This document shows positions 22,286 through 32,730 of a stretch of 64,000 nt of DNA, in pieces. Positions within the stretch are counted from its first letter, which is position 1. Each line of letters opens with the position of its first letter. The notes below the pieces were generated by a model. That model was not told the origin of the DNA, did no database searches, and saw only the letters and a list, made by a program, of their open reading frames with translations. Origin of the DNA: Allium sativum (taxonomy: Eukaryota; Streptophyta; Magnoliopsida; Asparagales; Amaryllidaceae); assembly GCA_030737875.1 (NCBI GenBank), contig CM060911.1, positions 97,174,599 to 97,238,598 on the forward strand, written 5' to 3'. The position numbers and the translations under genes are program-made.

Positions 22286-25200
22286 TTTAATAACTAGGAA
22301 ATGCGAGCCAGTTTTAAATTTTTTTTTCGGCAATTTTAATGAATTTTGAATATTTAAAATGAATTATTTTAAATAATATCGACGAGAAATTTATTTTGAA
22401 TAGAATCGAATGTATATAGTTATATAGATCGTCGTTAGAATATAAATATTTATTTTAAATTATAAAAGGAATTGAAAATGGCGCGGTAGTTCGATAATTC
22501 GATTTCAAACTTCAAATGAATGTACAGGATTCAAAATAAACCGGATTTTGGCGAAACCAAAAATATTAGAATTTAATTGAGGATATCTTTCCAACGAATC
22601 CGAAAAATCAAAATTTCATAGCTGGTATCAAAAGATATGTCCAGATGAATTTTAGAATAGTCGCTATGAAATTCTGGCCCTTAAAAATAACAATTTTGCA
22701 AACGACCTCGGATTTCGACGAAACCACTTTTGTTGGATCTGTGATGTCAAGTTATTGCTAGATTCCAGTTTTTATAATTTTTCAGTTCAATATGTGAGCG
22801 TGGCAAAGGAAAACGCGTTTGACCAGTTTTAGTTGATTTTAATCGACTGGAAAATGGCCATTTTTCAAACAGTCTCAGAATTTGACGTAATTAGTTTTGT
22901 TAGGACCGTATCGTCAACACGAAGCTTGAAAATATTTTTTGGGAATTTTTAGAGTCTGTATGTGGGCCCGGTAAATAGAAATGCGCGTTCAAATTCAATA
23001 TATAGAGTTATATTTTGATTTTGACGAAAACTGATCGAAACAGTTGAATCAGCCTACGTGGCATATCCCATTGTGTTCAGAATGGGGGTGATTAGCTATG
23101 GGCGACAGTCGTTGGGTTCGAATTGGGTTTCGAATGAAAAGTCAACTGTGTGGAGAATTAAATTAATTAAATAATTAATTATATTATATAACTTCCTTTT
23201 CCCCCTTTCTCCCCATAACCCGTCAACAATAGAAAAAGAAAAAAATAAATAAAAAAAGGGTCAAACTCGCGTACGATGTTGGAGCCCTAGCCCGTCGGAG
23301 GCGCTCCCCCCCTCGCGCCACCGTCAACCTACTCTGCCTGCCCCTCCTCTGCTCCTCCCGATCCTCTCTCTTCTTCAAACGTGTGAGCCTCGAACCCCCC
23401 TTCCCGAAATCAACCAATGTCGCCAACGCCCAGGGGCCACCTCCGATGCGCCGCCCCTCCATTCCGCCTCACCACCTGACCTCGCCGCAACTCCACCTCC
23501 CCTTCAGCCATTTCCGACGACTTTGATAACCCCCCCCCCCTCTGCGAACCCGAAACCGAAAAGAAAAAGGTGCGTTTTGTTTTTATGAGTTAATTCAGTT
23601 ATATAAATCAGTTTTATATATACAATACGAAGATAAAGAAATAATTTTTATAGCAAGAAAGGATTGACCTTTAGAACATGAAAAGTTGGGATTTTTAACG
23701 ATAAGAAGGTTGGATTTCGATAGGAAAAATATAATTTTTATATTATAGAAAGAATAAAAATGTGATTTTTATACAGTAGAGATTATAAAAATATAATTTT
23801 TATAAGGTAGAGAATATAAAAATACGATTTTTATATAGTAGAGATTATAAAAATATAATTTTTATAAGGTAGAGAATATAAAAATACGATTTTTATATAT
23901 GTTATAGCGAAAAGATTTGATCTTTATAAATATAGCGGAGTGATAAAAATGTGATTTATAAAATATATATGTAGTGAACACAGACGACGAAAGTGATAAA
24001 AGGTGAGCACGGCGAGATTCCTACATAAGAAGAGTCATGGCATTTGGATTAGCTAGTCGGTGAGAACTTCTCACTTTAAATATTCTTTTCTAGTTAAAAT
24101 ATATACTAGGATGCAGACGGTGCTTAGTAGCACCCGACACCCGTCATCCACAGACCATGGATGGCTTGTATGTTCGATTGTTTGTTGTGATGAAAATTGA
24201 TTGTGTGACGTGAAATAAAATATTTATATAATTAAAAATATTTTATCGTTAAAAATATGTGTGTGAATATAAATATGTGTTTGTTGATTTGAAACCCCAC
24301 ACGGGTGTTGGGATGATATTTGAAGTCCACTCATCCCGATTGATTAGTTGTATGTCGATCGATTGATTGACAGGCTGTTATAAGCGTTAGATATCTATAT
24401 TTGATGCTTATACAGCGTTGTGCACTTTGGATGATGATTGATTATTTATTGTTGTGATTATATACATGTGTTGTATGGAATCCATATAATTAGCATTATA
24501 TGGTAATTGATTGGGCCTCATTCCAATTGGGAAAATAAAGAATAGAATAAAATAAAGATTCATGTGTTGAATAGAATATATAGTCATGTGTTGACGATAA
24601 TCATGTGTTGAAAGAAATATTTTAACAATAAAATTTACATCTTTATCATATTTAAAGTTAGAAAGTAACTGGAAAATAGATAAGATGAGTGGTTTCCTGG
24701 GTATTGATCTGATATTGGTTTCGGCCTTCAACGTTAATACTTAGGGAATCATTCTCTTACTACTTTACAGTTGGAGTCTGATTTGAAAATCAAACGATAG
24801 ATACCATAGTTTTATAAAATATATTAAATAATATAAATAGTCATGTGTTGACAGTGCTCATGTGTTGAAAGAAATATATATTCATGTGTTGAATAGAATA
24901 AATATTCATTTGTTGAATAGAATAACGAATTTATTGAAATATATAAAGCCGTGTTTATTAGAGATGCGCCATTTTGACGTGAGCGATATTTATATCGATT
25001 ATATTCGTTTTTAAAATGAATATAGAAAAGGAAGTGATTTCAAAATATAACGTTTTGAAAATATTAACATTTGTATATCGATGATGTGGAATATTCAATT
25101 TTGATTCAAAATTGAATATGAAGTTGAAATCGTTTCGAAAACGAATGTAAAACGATTTATAAAATACGTTTTAAAAGGAAATTGACAAAGTATATATAAT

Positions 25201-28172
25201 ATATATAATGGCCTGAAAAGAACGGGACGTGCCGCGGCAGTTCGTGAATTTCGACCATTGACTTCGAATTGACGTTGCGGGAGATTCGACCGTCGGATCC
25301 TCCTAAAACCAGAACCGTTGGGTTCGTATCGAAAAGAGCTTTCGAACGAATATTTGAAATTAGAAATCTAATGGTTGGATTTGGAATTATGTCCAAATCT
25401 AATTTGGAAAAGGTCGTTGTAAGTGCAGTTGATGGTCGTTGATGGAAATCGACTGTACATGCCTTGATAAATTTATTAAAAATATCAATAATTTGTGTAA
25501 AATCATAATATGTGATTTGAAAAGAATTGGGATGAAGATTTCCATATTTGAAAAGATAAAAATAGATTTTTATCAAAATGAACTAGTTCTGAACTAGTAT
25601 TAAAATCAATTTATTTTTGAAATGAATAAATTGAATTTGAAAGTGATTTTAAAAATAATCAGAATTCCAATACGTGAAGTGGAAATAGATTTGAATCGAA
25701 ATTATCTTCGGAATATTTCGATGTTGGATTTCGTGATTATACAGATATTGTAATGGGAATTCGAAAGATATAGTTATCGTTATTTCAAATACGATATTTG
25801 TTTATTGCAGAATATGATATTGAATATAAGCCGGTATAATTTCTATTCAGAGCCTTGTATTTAATATCAAATGTGATTTGGGTTTGTCGTGAATGGTGTC
25901 TTCATTAACACTGTTCTTAAGCCCAGTTGAGAAAAAGATTAAATCTTTCTATTTAGGTTTAGTGAAGTGTATCAATTAAATAGTATTAATTGGAATTGAA
26001 TTTGAATGTGATTTTGGGTTTATCGTGAACCGTGTTTTAGATGACACTGGTTCTTTAACCCAGTTAAAGACAGGGTATTGATTTTTGAAAAGATTAAAAC
26101 TAAGTGGAGTTTTAATGAATCTTTAATTAGATTGAAAGTGAATTGATTATTTAAATTATCAAATCTGAAGGGTGGTCGGGATTGGAGTACCAGTAGTTTT
26201 GCTCCAAAGCGATAGTTAAATCTTTAATTAGATTTGAACGTGAAATGGTAATTAACTTTACTGATAACACCATGGTGTTAGATATGGAGTATGACCAGTT
26301 TTACTTCATGGGATGAATAGGTTGGGATCGGGAGATAAAGTAAATAATTACTTCGGTGTGGTTCGCTAATCCCGACTAGTTTGGAAAACCATAATATGGT
26401 TTGAAATGATAACCAAAGAAAGATTAAAGAATAAATTTAGAAGAATTTATCTTGGATAAAATTAATGGGAACCCTTCCCTAAGAATGTGATTTTGTGAAT
26501 AAAATAATATTCTGAATTGGAATGAGGCGTTTGTTGTGTTCGTGTAACATTTGATTATTATACACGTGGGTTATTCAGAAAGGCCGGGCTTATACCCATT
26601 CTGAATAACCGATTCGACGATATGTCGAAGATGAAGACGGTGGTTGAAGACCGGAAGTCTTCACATCGTTTGGGTGATTACTGATGATCTTGATTGGGCT
26701 GTACACCCAAGATAAGGGAATCAGTTGGTGATCGTCCAGGCGTACTTGGGGATCGATGGATATGCGAGGAAAGTGCCTCCGGTTTCGTTCAGACCCAGAA
26801 CGAACTTGTAAATGGATTGTGTGTCTGACATTGGATTTTATTCTGTGTTGATTGATCTCTATTAAATATAAATCTGTTTGGCGGTGGAGAATTTATTCTC
26901 TTTCTTAACGCCCTTCTCTGAGACGTATGAGCACAGAGGTTGTATATCGATGGACATCAGTCGCATGGAGTGAATTGCCAGTGTGGCACGCGTAAGTGTC
27001 AATTGATCAAGGCTTTTGTTGAAAAGAAAAGTCTTGTGGTTGATGATCAAAGCACGGCCTGTGTGGCTTAGCTTTGTATATAGCGTGAATTCGCGAGCCT
27101 CACACCTTGGTATGAGTCAAAAACGGGATAGTGACTGCAGGGAGAGCACGACATTTCTTTCTAGCTATGGGTGGTGTCAGTGCTTAAACTGGATGACATT
27201 TATATACTTTTTCACCAGTGTGGTCGTTGGATACGAGGCTCCTCGGATATAGGTCTGTTAGGACCGGGAAACGTGTGTTCAGGAATAATTAATCCTCAAA
27301 CATAAGAGAGGACCGGCCCTGAAGATCCAAGGATCATAGTGGGGTCCGGAGACATTTGCTAGAGTGTCTCGAATCGGAGAGGAGCTTGCCCCTTGCCTTG
27401 ACTCATGACGGAAATCCAATTTCCAATACGTAATATTGCGGTTTTAATTGTAGAACTAGTATGGCGACATGATAGATGGTACCCATGCCGCCTATGATTG
27501 ATATTTATGATTGAAATTGTTTTGACACTATACTCTTATAATAGTATCAAATGATTTGTTTTGACGTACCAAGCATGTTTGGCTATTATAAGGGAAAACC
27601 CTATCCTCCGGCTTGCGTTGCATTGTGTGATGGGACCTGGGTCTTATAATAGCTTCATTTTTCGAAAAAGCATTGCGTTGTTTTGTTATATGCACTGATA
27701 TTCTTGGGAGGAAACCCGTTCCGTGTTAAACGGCGTGGTCCCTTGAATTACTCTCTTTTAAAGTAAAGTTTTAAATAACTGTTTTAGTTCTCACACCAGT
27801 CCCATGACTGACCTGGAGTTTATTGTTTTAACCTAAACTCTAGGTGCCCCTATTTTCCACATGGGCAGCTAGTAGTTTTGGTTTTGCAAATTTATATTCA
27901 CAGGATCCTGATTTACAACTGGAACGATACTCGGAAAGCTCTGTATCCGTGTATTACTTCTAGTTGGGTTTTGTATTATTTTGCGCTGCTATGTAATTTA
28001 TTGTAATCTCTGATATTTATCGAATGTATAATATTCATTTATACTCTGTATATTCTTGTATCTGATGGAATTGCCGTAATATGAAATGAAATGTTCTTCT
28101 GTCTGCGTTCTGATTGGTCTTGTCCTCAATTCTATCCGTGCTTTCCTCACTGGGGAAGTTCGGGTCGTCTCA
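22286..28172 (+). repeat. 3' LTR of element C, 5887 bp
   Basis: Near-copy of 15434-21268. Its start is mutated (TTTAATAACTAGG against TGTAATAACCCGG), so the canonical TG is lost on this side only. The equivalents of the 5' LTR landmarks are the GC-rich module at 23210-23571, the array at 23735-23990, stem-loop I at 24145-24163 and stem-loop II at 27252-27265. Confidence 0.88.
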
Positions 28173-28177
28173 TGATA

Positions 28178-29609
28178 AAAGCAGAACTTTAATATAGCGT
28201 AGCTTTGTGTGTAGCGTTAATTTGTGAGCCTCACACTACAGATATGAACAAGAAACAGAAGAGGACCTCAGGAAGGACATTCATTTCTTTCTAGCTAGGA
28301 GTGGTGTCATGGTATAGAGCCCAGACATTTTTACTTATGTGGATGATGGAAAGCGAGGCGCCTCGGTTATATCGGTCACTACGGGGCCGATGGATCGTTT
28401 GCTCGATGTACTGACCAGTTTACGCCCCATAGGGCGGGGAAACGTATTGTTCAGGGATTATTAATCCACTTAAAATGTGGACCGGCCCAGACGATCCAGG
28501 TGCAATTGTAACTGTATCCTGAGTCTCGGGCTAGAGAGTCTCGAATTCGGTAAGGACGATCCCTTGCCTTAGTTCATGATGGAAATCCAACTTCCAATAC
28601 GACATTGTGAGGTTTTGATTGTAAACCTATATATGGCGACAAAGTAGATGGTAGCTATGCCGCCTATGATTGATATTATGATGAAAATTGTTTTTGAAAC
28701 ATATGTACACTAATAATAATATCAAATGATTTCGTTTTATATGTATCAAGCATATTTTGGCTATTATAAGGTAAAACACTATCCTCCGGTTTGCGTTGCA
28801 TTTGTGATGAGACTTGATTCTTATAATGGCTTCATTTTTGTAAAAAGCATTGCAATGTTTAAATGATTTACTTATTATATGCACTGGGAATTTAATGGAG
28901 TAAACCCGTTTCGCATTAGCGGCGTGGTCCTATGATTGACCTTATTATTAAGTCAGTTAAGTAGATTTCTCATACCAGTCTCATGACTGACTCGTAGTTT
29001 GTGGGACTTGAGTCTTATAATGGCTTCATTTTTGTAAAAAGCATTGCGATGTTTAAAGTATTTACTTGTTATATGCACTGGCAATCCAATGGAGTAAATC
29101 CATTCCGCATTAGCGGAGTGGTCCTGTGATTGACATTATTATTAAGTCAGTTAAATAGATTTCTCATACCAGTCCCATGACTAACTCGCAGTTTGTTTCA
29201 CTTTGCAAACTCAGGTGCCCCTATTTTCTACACGAGCAGCCTTGTATTCAAGTTCTAGCTGGTTCATTCTAGATAGCTATGGAGATGAAGATGGATTCTA
29301 TCATTTCTGTTATGTTGTTCATACTTCATTATGTATGATGGATTCTATCATTTCTATTATGTTGTTCATACTTCATTATGTATATTATGTTTGATTCCGC
29401 TGTAGACATTTTATATTATGCTGAAACTGTATTCTGTACTAAGTATGATCATGTTATGTTGTGTAACGTCTGATGTTGACATTATTTACAGTGTAATCTG
29501 ATGTACATTAGCTGGTGTAATTCTATATTTCTGTTCTGCGATTATTGTCTATATGTTATATTCCACTAATTATCCTTGCTACCGTGGCACGGGAGTTTGG
29601 GGCATCACA
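28178..29609 (+). repeat. Last segment of LTR A
   Basis: It continues the LTR after element C. It contains stem-loop II (28423-28436, CGCCC-CATA-GGGCG) and stem III (28760-28770 with 28820-28830, GCTATTATAAG/CTTATAATGGC, one T-G wobble). It ends GGCATCACA before the primer site. Confidence 0.8.
28810..29197 (+). repeat. 194-bp tandem duplication in LTR A
   Basis: CTTATAATGGC recurs at 28820 and 29014, and the following text (AAAAAGCATTGC, ATATGCACTGG, GCATTAGCGG) repeats in order. The other LTR copies have one copy. The right arm of stem III is therefore duplicated in A. Confidence 0.8.
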
Positions 29610-29611
29610 GA

Positions 29612-29623
29612 TGGTATCAGAGC
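29612..29623 (+). other. Primer-binding site of element A (tRNA-iMet)
   Basis: TGGTATCAGAGC, two bases after the LTR end: an exact match to the common plant initiator-Met primer site. It fixes the LTR end at 29609 and the plus orientation. Confidence 0.9.
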
Positions 29624-29861
29624 TATGGTTAATCTTAGTTCCGGAATGTAGCATATTAATGAACTCGTCAAAAATAAAATCAGCAGTATTCTAAGACGAG
29701 TAACTCATTATAGATAGGATCAGTAATTTCCTATACTGAGTATAACCAAATGAAATACACCCCCATAGATGCATTTATACTAAAATATATGTCTTTATGC
29801 TTTCCAATATCTTTTCTATTAGCCTGACGCTTTGTCTGCTATTTGTAGACACATTAAGAAA

Positions 29862-31390
29862 ATGAGTGGCAGAAGCAGATGAAGTAATTATATGCTTCAG
29901 CAATCTAATGAGCCAATCGTGCTCCCACAGTCAGAACCAGAGCTAGACGCTCTAGTAAAGAAGTATCGAAATCTGGGAGAAGTACAATTCTCGGGCAAAG
30001 AATCTGTCATTGAAACACAAGCGTGAATGCGTTCTTCTGAGAGAATTTTTCAAGGCTTAAAGCTGAGAGATGATCATAAAAGATTACTAGCATCTTGGGC
30101 ACTCAAAAACGAAGCTTTAATCTGATGGGAAATGGTTAATATGGATAATCCAGAAGGTAATATTACCTTGGATAGGTTTAAAGAAATTTCCAAAGAAAGA
30201 TCTATTACTCCCAAAGCAACTGAGCAGCTATAGATGAGTTCTACAATCTGAAACAAGGAGAGATGACAGTCGAGATTACCAGAATAATTTCAATGAACTT
30301 TCTCGTTTTGTCCCGCAGCTAATTCAAGATCCTCTGAGAAAGAATCTGAGGTTTATTAATGGACTTAAAAGAAAATACGAATGTTGGGTAACTGCACATG
30401 TTAAGCTTTCCTTTTCTGAGATGATAGAAATGGCTTGTCGCTATGAGAATCTCGATAAGCAAGGTGTTTTGGAAGATGAAGAGGAAGGCAGTTCCAGTAA
30501 CAAAAGGAAGTCTGAAACTTATAGCCCTGAGGCAAGGACAAAGCATGAGGTCAGTAAGAATCCTAAAGTCAATAGGAAAAGGGTTAAATCTGGGAAAAAA
30601 CCATTAACAACTGCCACATGCTCTAACTGCAATAATCAAGGGCATTTGTCGATAAGTTGCAGATCTCTAAAGAAACAAAGAAAGGATTGTTGTAAATCCA
30701 ATGAGAAGTTTCAAGAAACCAAAGAATGCAACATTTGCCATCAATCTGGTCACATAAAGCAAGATTGTCTGCTTTTGAAAGCGACCAAAGAAGCTAAAAT
30801 AAATAGCATAGCAGAAACTCCAGCACCCTCAGCTAGTAGGGAAAGGCCAGATGTTTTGGAAGGCACTCTAACTGTCAACAATATTCCTGTTACAGTACTG
30901 TTTGATACGGGCGCATCACAAAGCTTTATCTCAAGCAATACGGTTAAGAAATTGAGGTTAAAACTGAGGAATCTTAAAGAATCAATTAGAGTTCATAATC
31001 CGATCGGAGGTTCTCTTATTCTCGAGTCGTATTGTAAGGTGTCGGTTGTTTACTCTTGTTATCGGTTTCCTTTTAAATTGATCATCATGAATCTTTCTGA
31101 ATTTGATATCATTCTTGGGCTGGATTGGTTAACCAAATTTGAAGCCTAAGTTAAATGTGCAGAAAGAGTGGTTAAAGTTAAAACGAAGCTTGGATATATT
31201 ATCATACCATGCGTAGGCTCAGATTCACACAGAAAAGAATTTTTGGCTGCTCTAGAAGTTACTCCCACTTTAATTGAGGATATTTCTGTTGTTAAAAATT
31301 ATGTGGATATGTTTGAAGAAGTTGATAGCTTACCGCTGCAAAGGGAAATTGAATACAAGATCGATTTAATTTCAAACGCAAGGCCATTAG
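29862..31390 (+). pseudogene. Ty3/gypsy gag-protease-RT fragment of element A
   Basis: The order is capsid domain, two zinc knuckles, aspartic protease, start of reverse transcriptase. The capsid part is split over three frames: one to about 30225, a second (DEFYNLKQGEMTV) to about 30272, and a third from 30274 (NNFNELSRF). TGA stops at 30024-30026 and 30123-30125 sit where gypsy gag usually has Trp (the second in the WWE-type motif). A TAA at 31147-31149 interrupts the protease-RT junction. The reverse transcriptase part reads NYVDMFEEVDSLPLQREIEY then KIDLISNARPL before LTR D cuts it. Motif style suggests a chromovirus such as Tekay/Del; this is tentative because integrase and chromodomain are absent. 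It is inactive. Confidence 0.8.
30421..31149 (+). CDS. Open portion: gag C-terminus plus aspartic protease
   Basis: 242 residues without a stop, inside the larger pseudogene. It opens within the last capsid helix (EMIEMACRYENL). A basic linker follows, then two complete CCHC knuckles: CSNCNNQGHLSISC (30619-30660) and CNICHQSGHIKQDC (30727-30768), which would bind RNA. The retroviral-type aspartic protease follows, with catalytic DTGA at 30904-30915 in LFDTGASQSFIS, and the flap-distal DIILGLDWL near the end. The ATG at 30421 is internal, so this is not a natural start; the true gag start would be near 29862. It ends at the premature TAA where the sequence should continue into reverse transcriptase. 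Both knuckles and the catalytic triplet are intact, making this the best preserved protein remnant in the window. Confidence 0.75.
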   Translation: MIEMACRYENLDKQGVLEDEEEGSSSNKRKSETYSPEARTKHEVSKNPKVNRKRVKSGKKPLTTATCSNCNNQGHLSISCRSLKKQRKDCCKSNEKFQETKECNICHQSGHIKQDCLLLKATKEAKINSIAETPAPSASRERPDVLEGTLTVNNIPVTVLFDTGASQSFISSNTVKKLRLKLRNLKESIRVHNPIGGSLILESYCKVSVVYSCYRFPFKLIIMNLSEFDIILGLDWLTKFEA

Positions 31391-32303
31391 TGTTTTAACG
31401 ACCCGAACTTCCCTGGTAAGGAAAGCACGGATTGCTTTGAGAACAACACACATCGGAACGCAAACAGAAGAACATTTCATTGTATATTACAACAATTCAT
31501 CAGAATACAAGAATATACAGAGTATGAATAAAAATTACACATTCGATAAATATAAGAGATTACAATACATTACATAGCAGCGGAAAATAATACATAGCAC
31601 AACTGAAGAAGATATACGGATACAGAGCTTTCCGGATATCATTCCAGCTATAAATCAGGATCCTGTAAATATAAATCTGCGAAACCAAAACTACTAGCTG
31701 CCCGTGTGGAAAATAGGGGCACCCAGAGTTTAGGTTAAAACAATAAACTCTAGGTCAGTCATGTGACTGGTATGAGAACTAAAACAGTTATTTAAAACTT
31801 TACTTTAAAAGAGAGTAATTCAAGGGACCACGCCGTATAACACGGAACGGGTTTCCTCCCAAGAACACTAGTGCATATAACAAAATAGCGCAATGCTTTT
31901 TGGAAAAATGAAGCTATTATAAGACCCAGGTCCCATCACACAATGCACGGCAAGCCAGACGATAGGGTTTTCCCTTATAATAGCCAAACATGTTTGGAAC
32001 GTTTAAAACAAATCATTTGATACTATTATAAGTGTATAGTGTCAAAACAATTTCAATCATAAATATCAATCATAGACGGCATGGGTACCATATATCATGT
32101 CGCCATAGTTGGCTCTACAAATAAAACCTCAATGTCACATATTGGAAATTGGATTCCATCATGAGTCGAGGCAAGGGGCAAGCTCCTCTCCGTTCGAGAC
32201 ACTCTAGCAAATGTCTCAGGACCACACACAGCGATCCTTGGAATCGGTTGGGCCGGTCCTCTCTTACTTTTGAGGATTAGTTATTCCTGAACACACGTTT
32301 CCC

Positions 32304-32317
32304 GGTCCTATAGGACC
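32304..32317 (-). other. Stem-loop II of D
   Basis: GGTCC-TATA-GGACC, a perfect palindrome arm pair. Stem III arms of D are GCTATTATAAG (31913-31923) and CTTATAATAGC (31974-31984). Stem IV arms are 41223-41234 and 41253-41264. Confidence 0.75.
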
Positions 32318-32730
32318 TATATAATGGTCTGTACGTCGGCTCACATAGTGCCAGTTATCGACCATATATTCGAGGCGCCTCGCATTCCAATAACCACACA
32401 GGTAAAAAGTATATAAATGTCAGGGCTGGTATGTCACTAACATCACCCATAGCTAGAAAGAAACGTCGTGTTCTCCCAACGGACCTTATCCCGTTTTGGA
32501 CTCATACCGAGTTGTGAGGCTCACAAATTAACACTATACACAAAGCTATGCCACACAGGCCGTGCTTTGATCATCAACCACAAGGCTTTGCTTTTCAACA
32601 GAAGCCTTGATCATTTGCCACTTAGGCGTGCCACACAGGCAATTCACTCCATGCGACTGATGTCCATCGATATACAACCTCTGAGCTCGTACGTCTCAGA
32701 GAAGGGCGTTAAGCAAGAGAATAAATTCTC

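Larger units (their letters stand above)
15434..28172 (+). mobile_element. Complete LARD-like gypsy element C, 12.7 kb, no coding capacity
   Basis: It is flanked by TGATA (15429-15433 and 28173-28177). The structure is 5' LTR 15434-21268, primer site 21272-21283, non-coding interior to 22285 ending in a polypurine tract, and 3' LTR 22286-28172. The LTRs (5835 and 5887 bp) are nearly six times the interior (1017 bp). No gag, protease or polymerase motif is present on either strand, so it must have moved with proteins supplied in trans. This fits the large-retrotransposon-derivative class. Element A resumes on both sides in register (TTGATGATA then AAAGCAGAAC), confirming insertion into LTR A. 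Many short open frames inside are chance ORFs in LTR text. Confidence 0.9.
9750..29609 (+). repeat. 5' LTR of element A (about 5.6 kb after removing nested insertions)
   Basis: Three pieces make the LTR: 9750-11610, 13128-15433 and 28178-29609, about 5599 bp together. It shares landmarks with the LTRs of C, D, E and F: a start near TGTAACAACCCG, an early stretch containing GGAATGGGGGTATTTAGCT, a GC-rich module, the GGATGCAGACGG box, a GTGCCTCCGGTTTCGTTC box near 15140, the CCCGTTTCGCATTAGCGGCG box near 28905, and an end running into the primer site. Overall it is more diverged than the other copies. Confidence 0.8.
9750..31390 (+). mobile_element. Ty3/gypsy element A (gag-pro-partial RT), heavily interrupted
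   Basis: A plus-strand element whose 5' LTR starts TGTAACAACCCGG at 9750 and ends GGCATCACA at 29609. The LTR is followed by a Met-initiator tRNA primer site (29612-29623) and then gag, protease and the start of reverse transcriptase. Solo LTR B (11611-13122) and element C (15434-28172) sit inside the LTR. The coding region is cut at 31390 by LTR D. Any remaining pol and the 3' LTR would lie right of D, outside the window. The 5 bases before it are GACAC (9745-9749); the partner duplication is not visible. It is the only member of the A-F family here with protein-coding remnants, so it is the natural candidate for the partner that could mobilise C and F. Stops and frameshifts make this copy inactive. 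Confidence 0.8.

Noticed and set aside
29612..29623. tRNA gene fragment (Met initiator)
   Set aside because: Only the short primer-binding complement is present, next to an LTR end; no tRNA body at any of the four sites.
30319..30546. Minus-strand frames across element A gag (also 30074-30256, 30750-30938)
   Set aside because: Shadows of the gag-protease frame on the plus strand.
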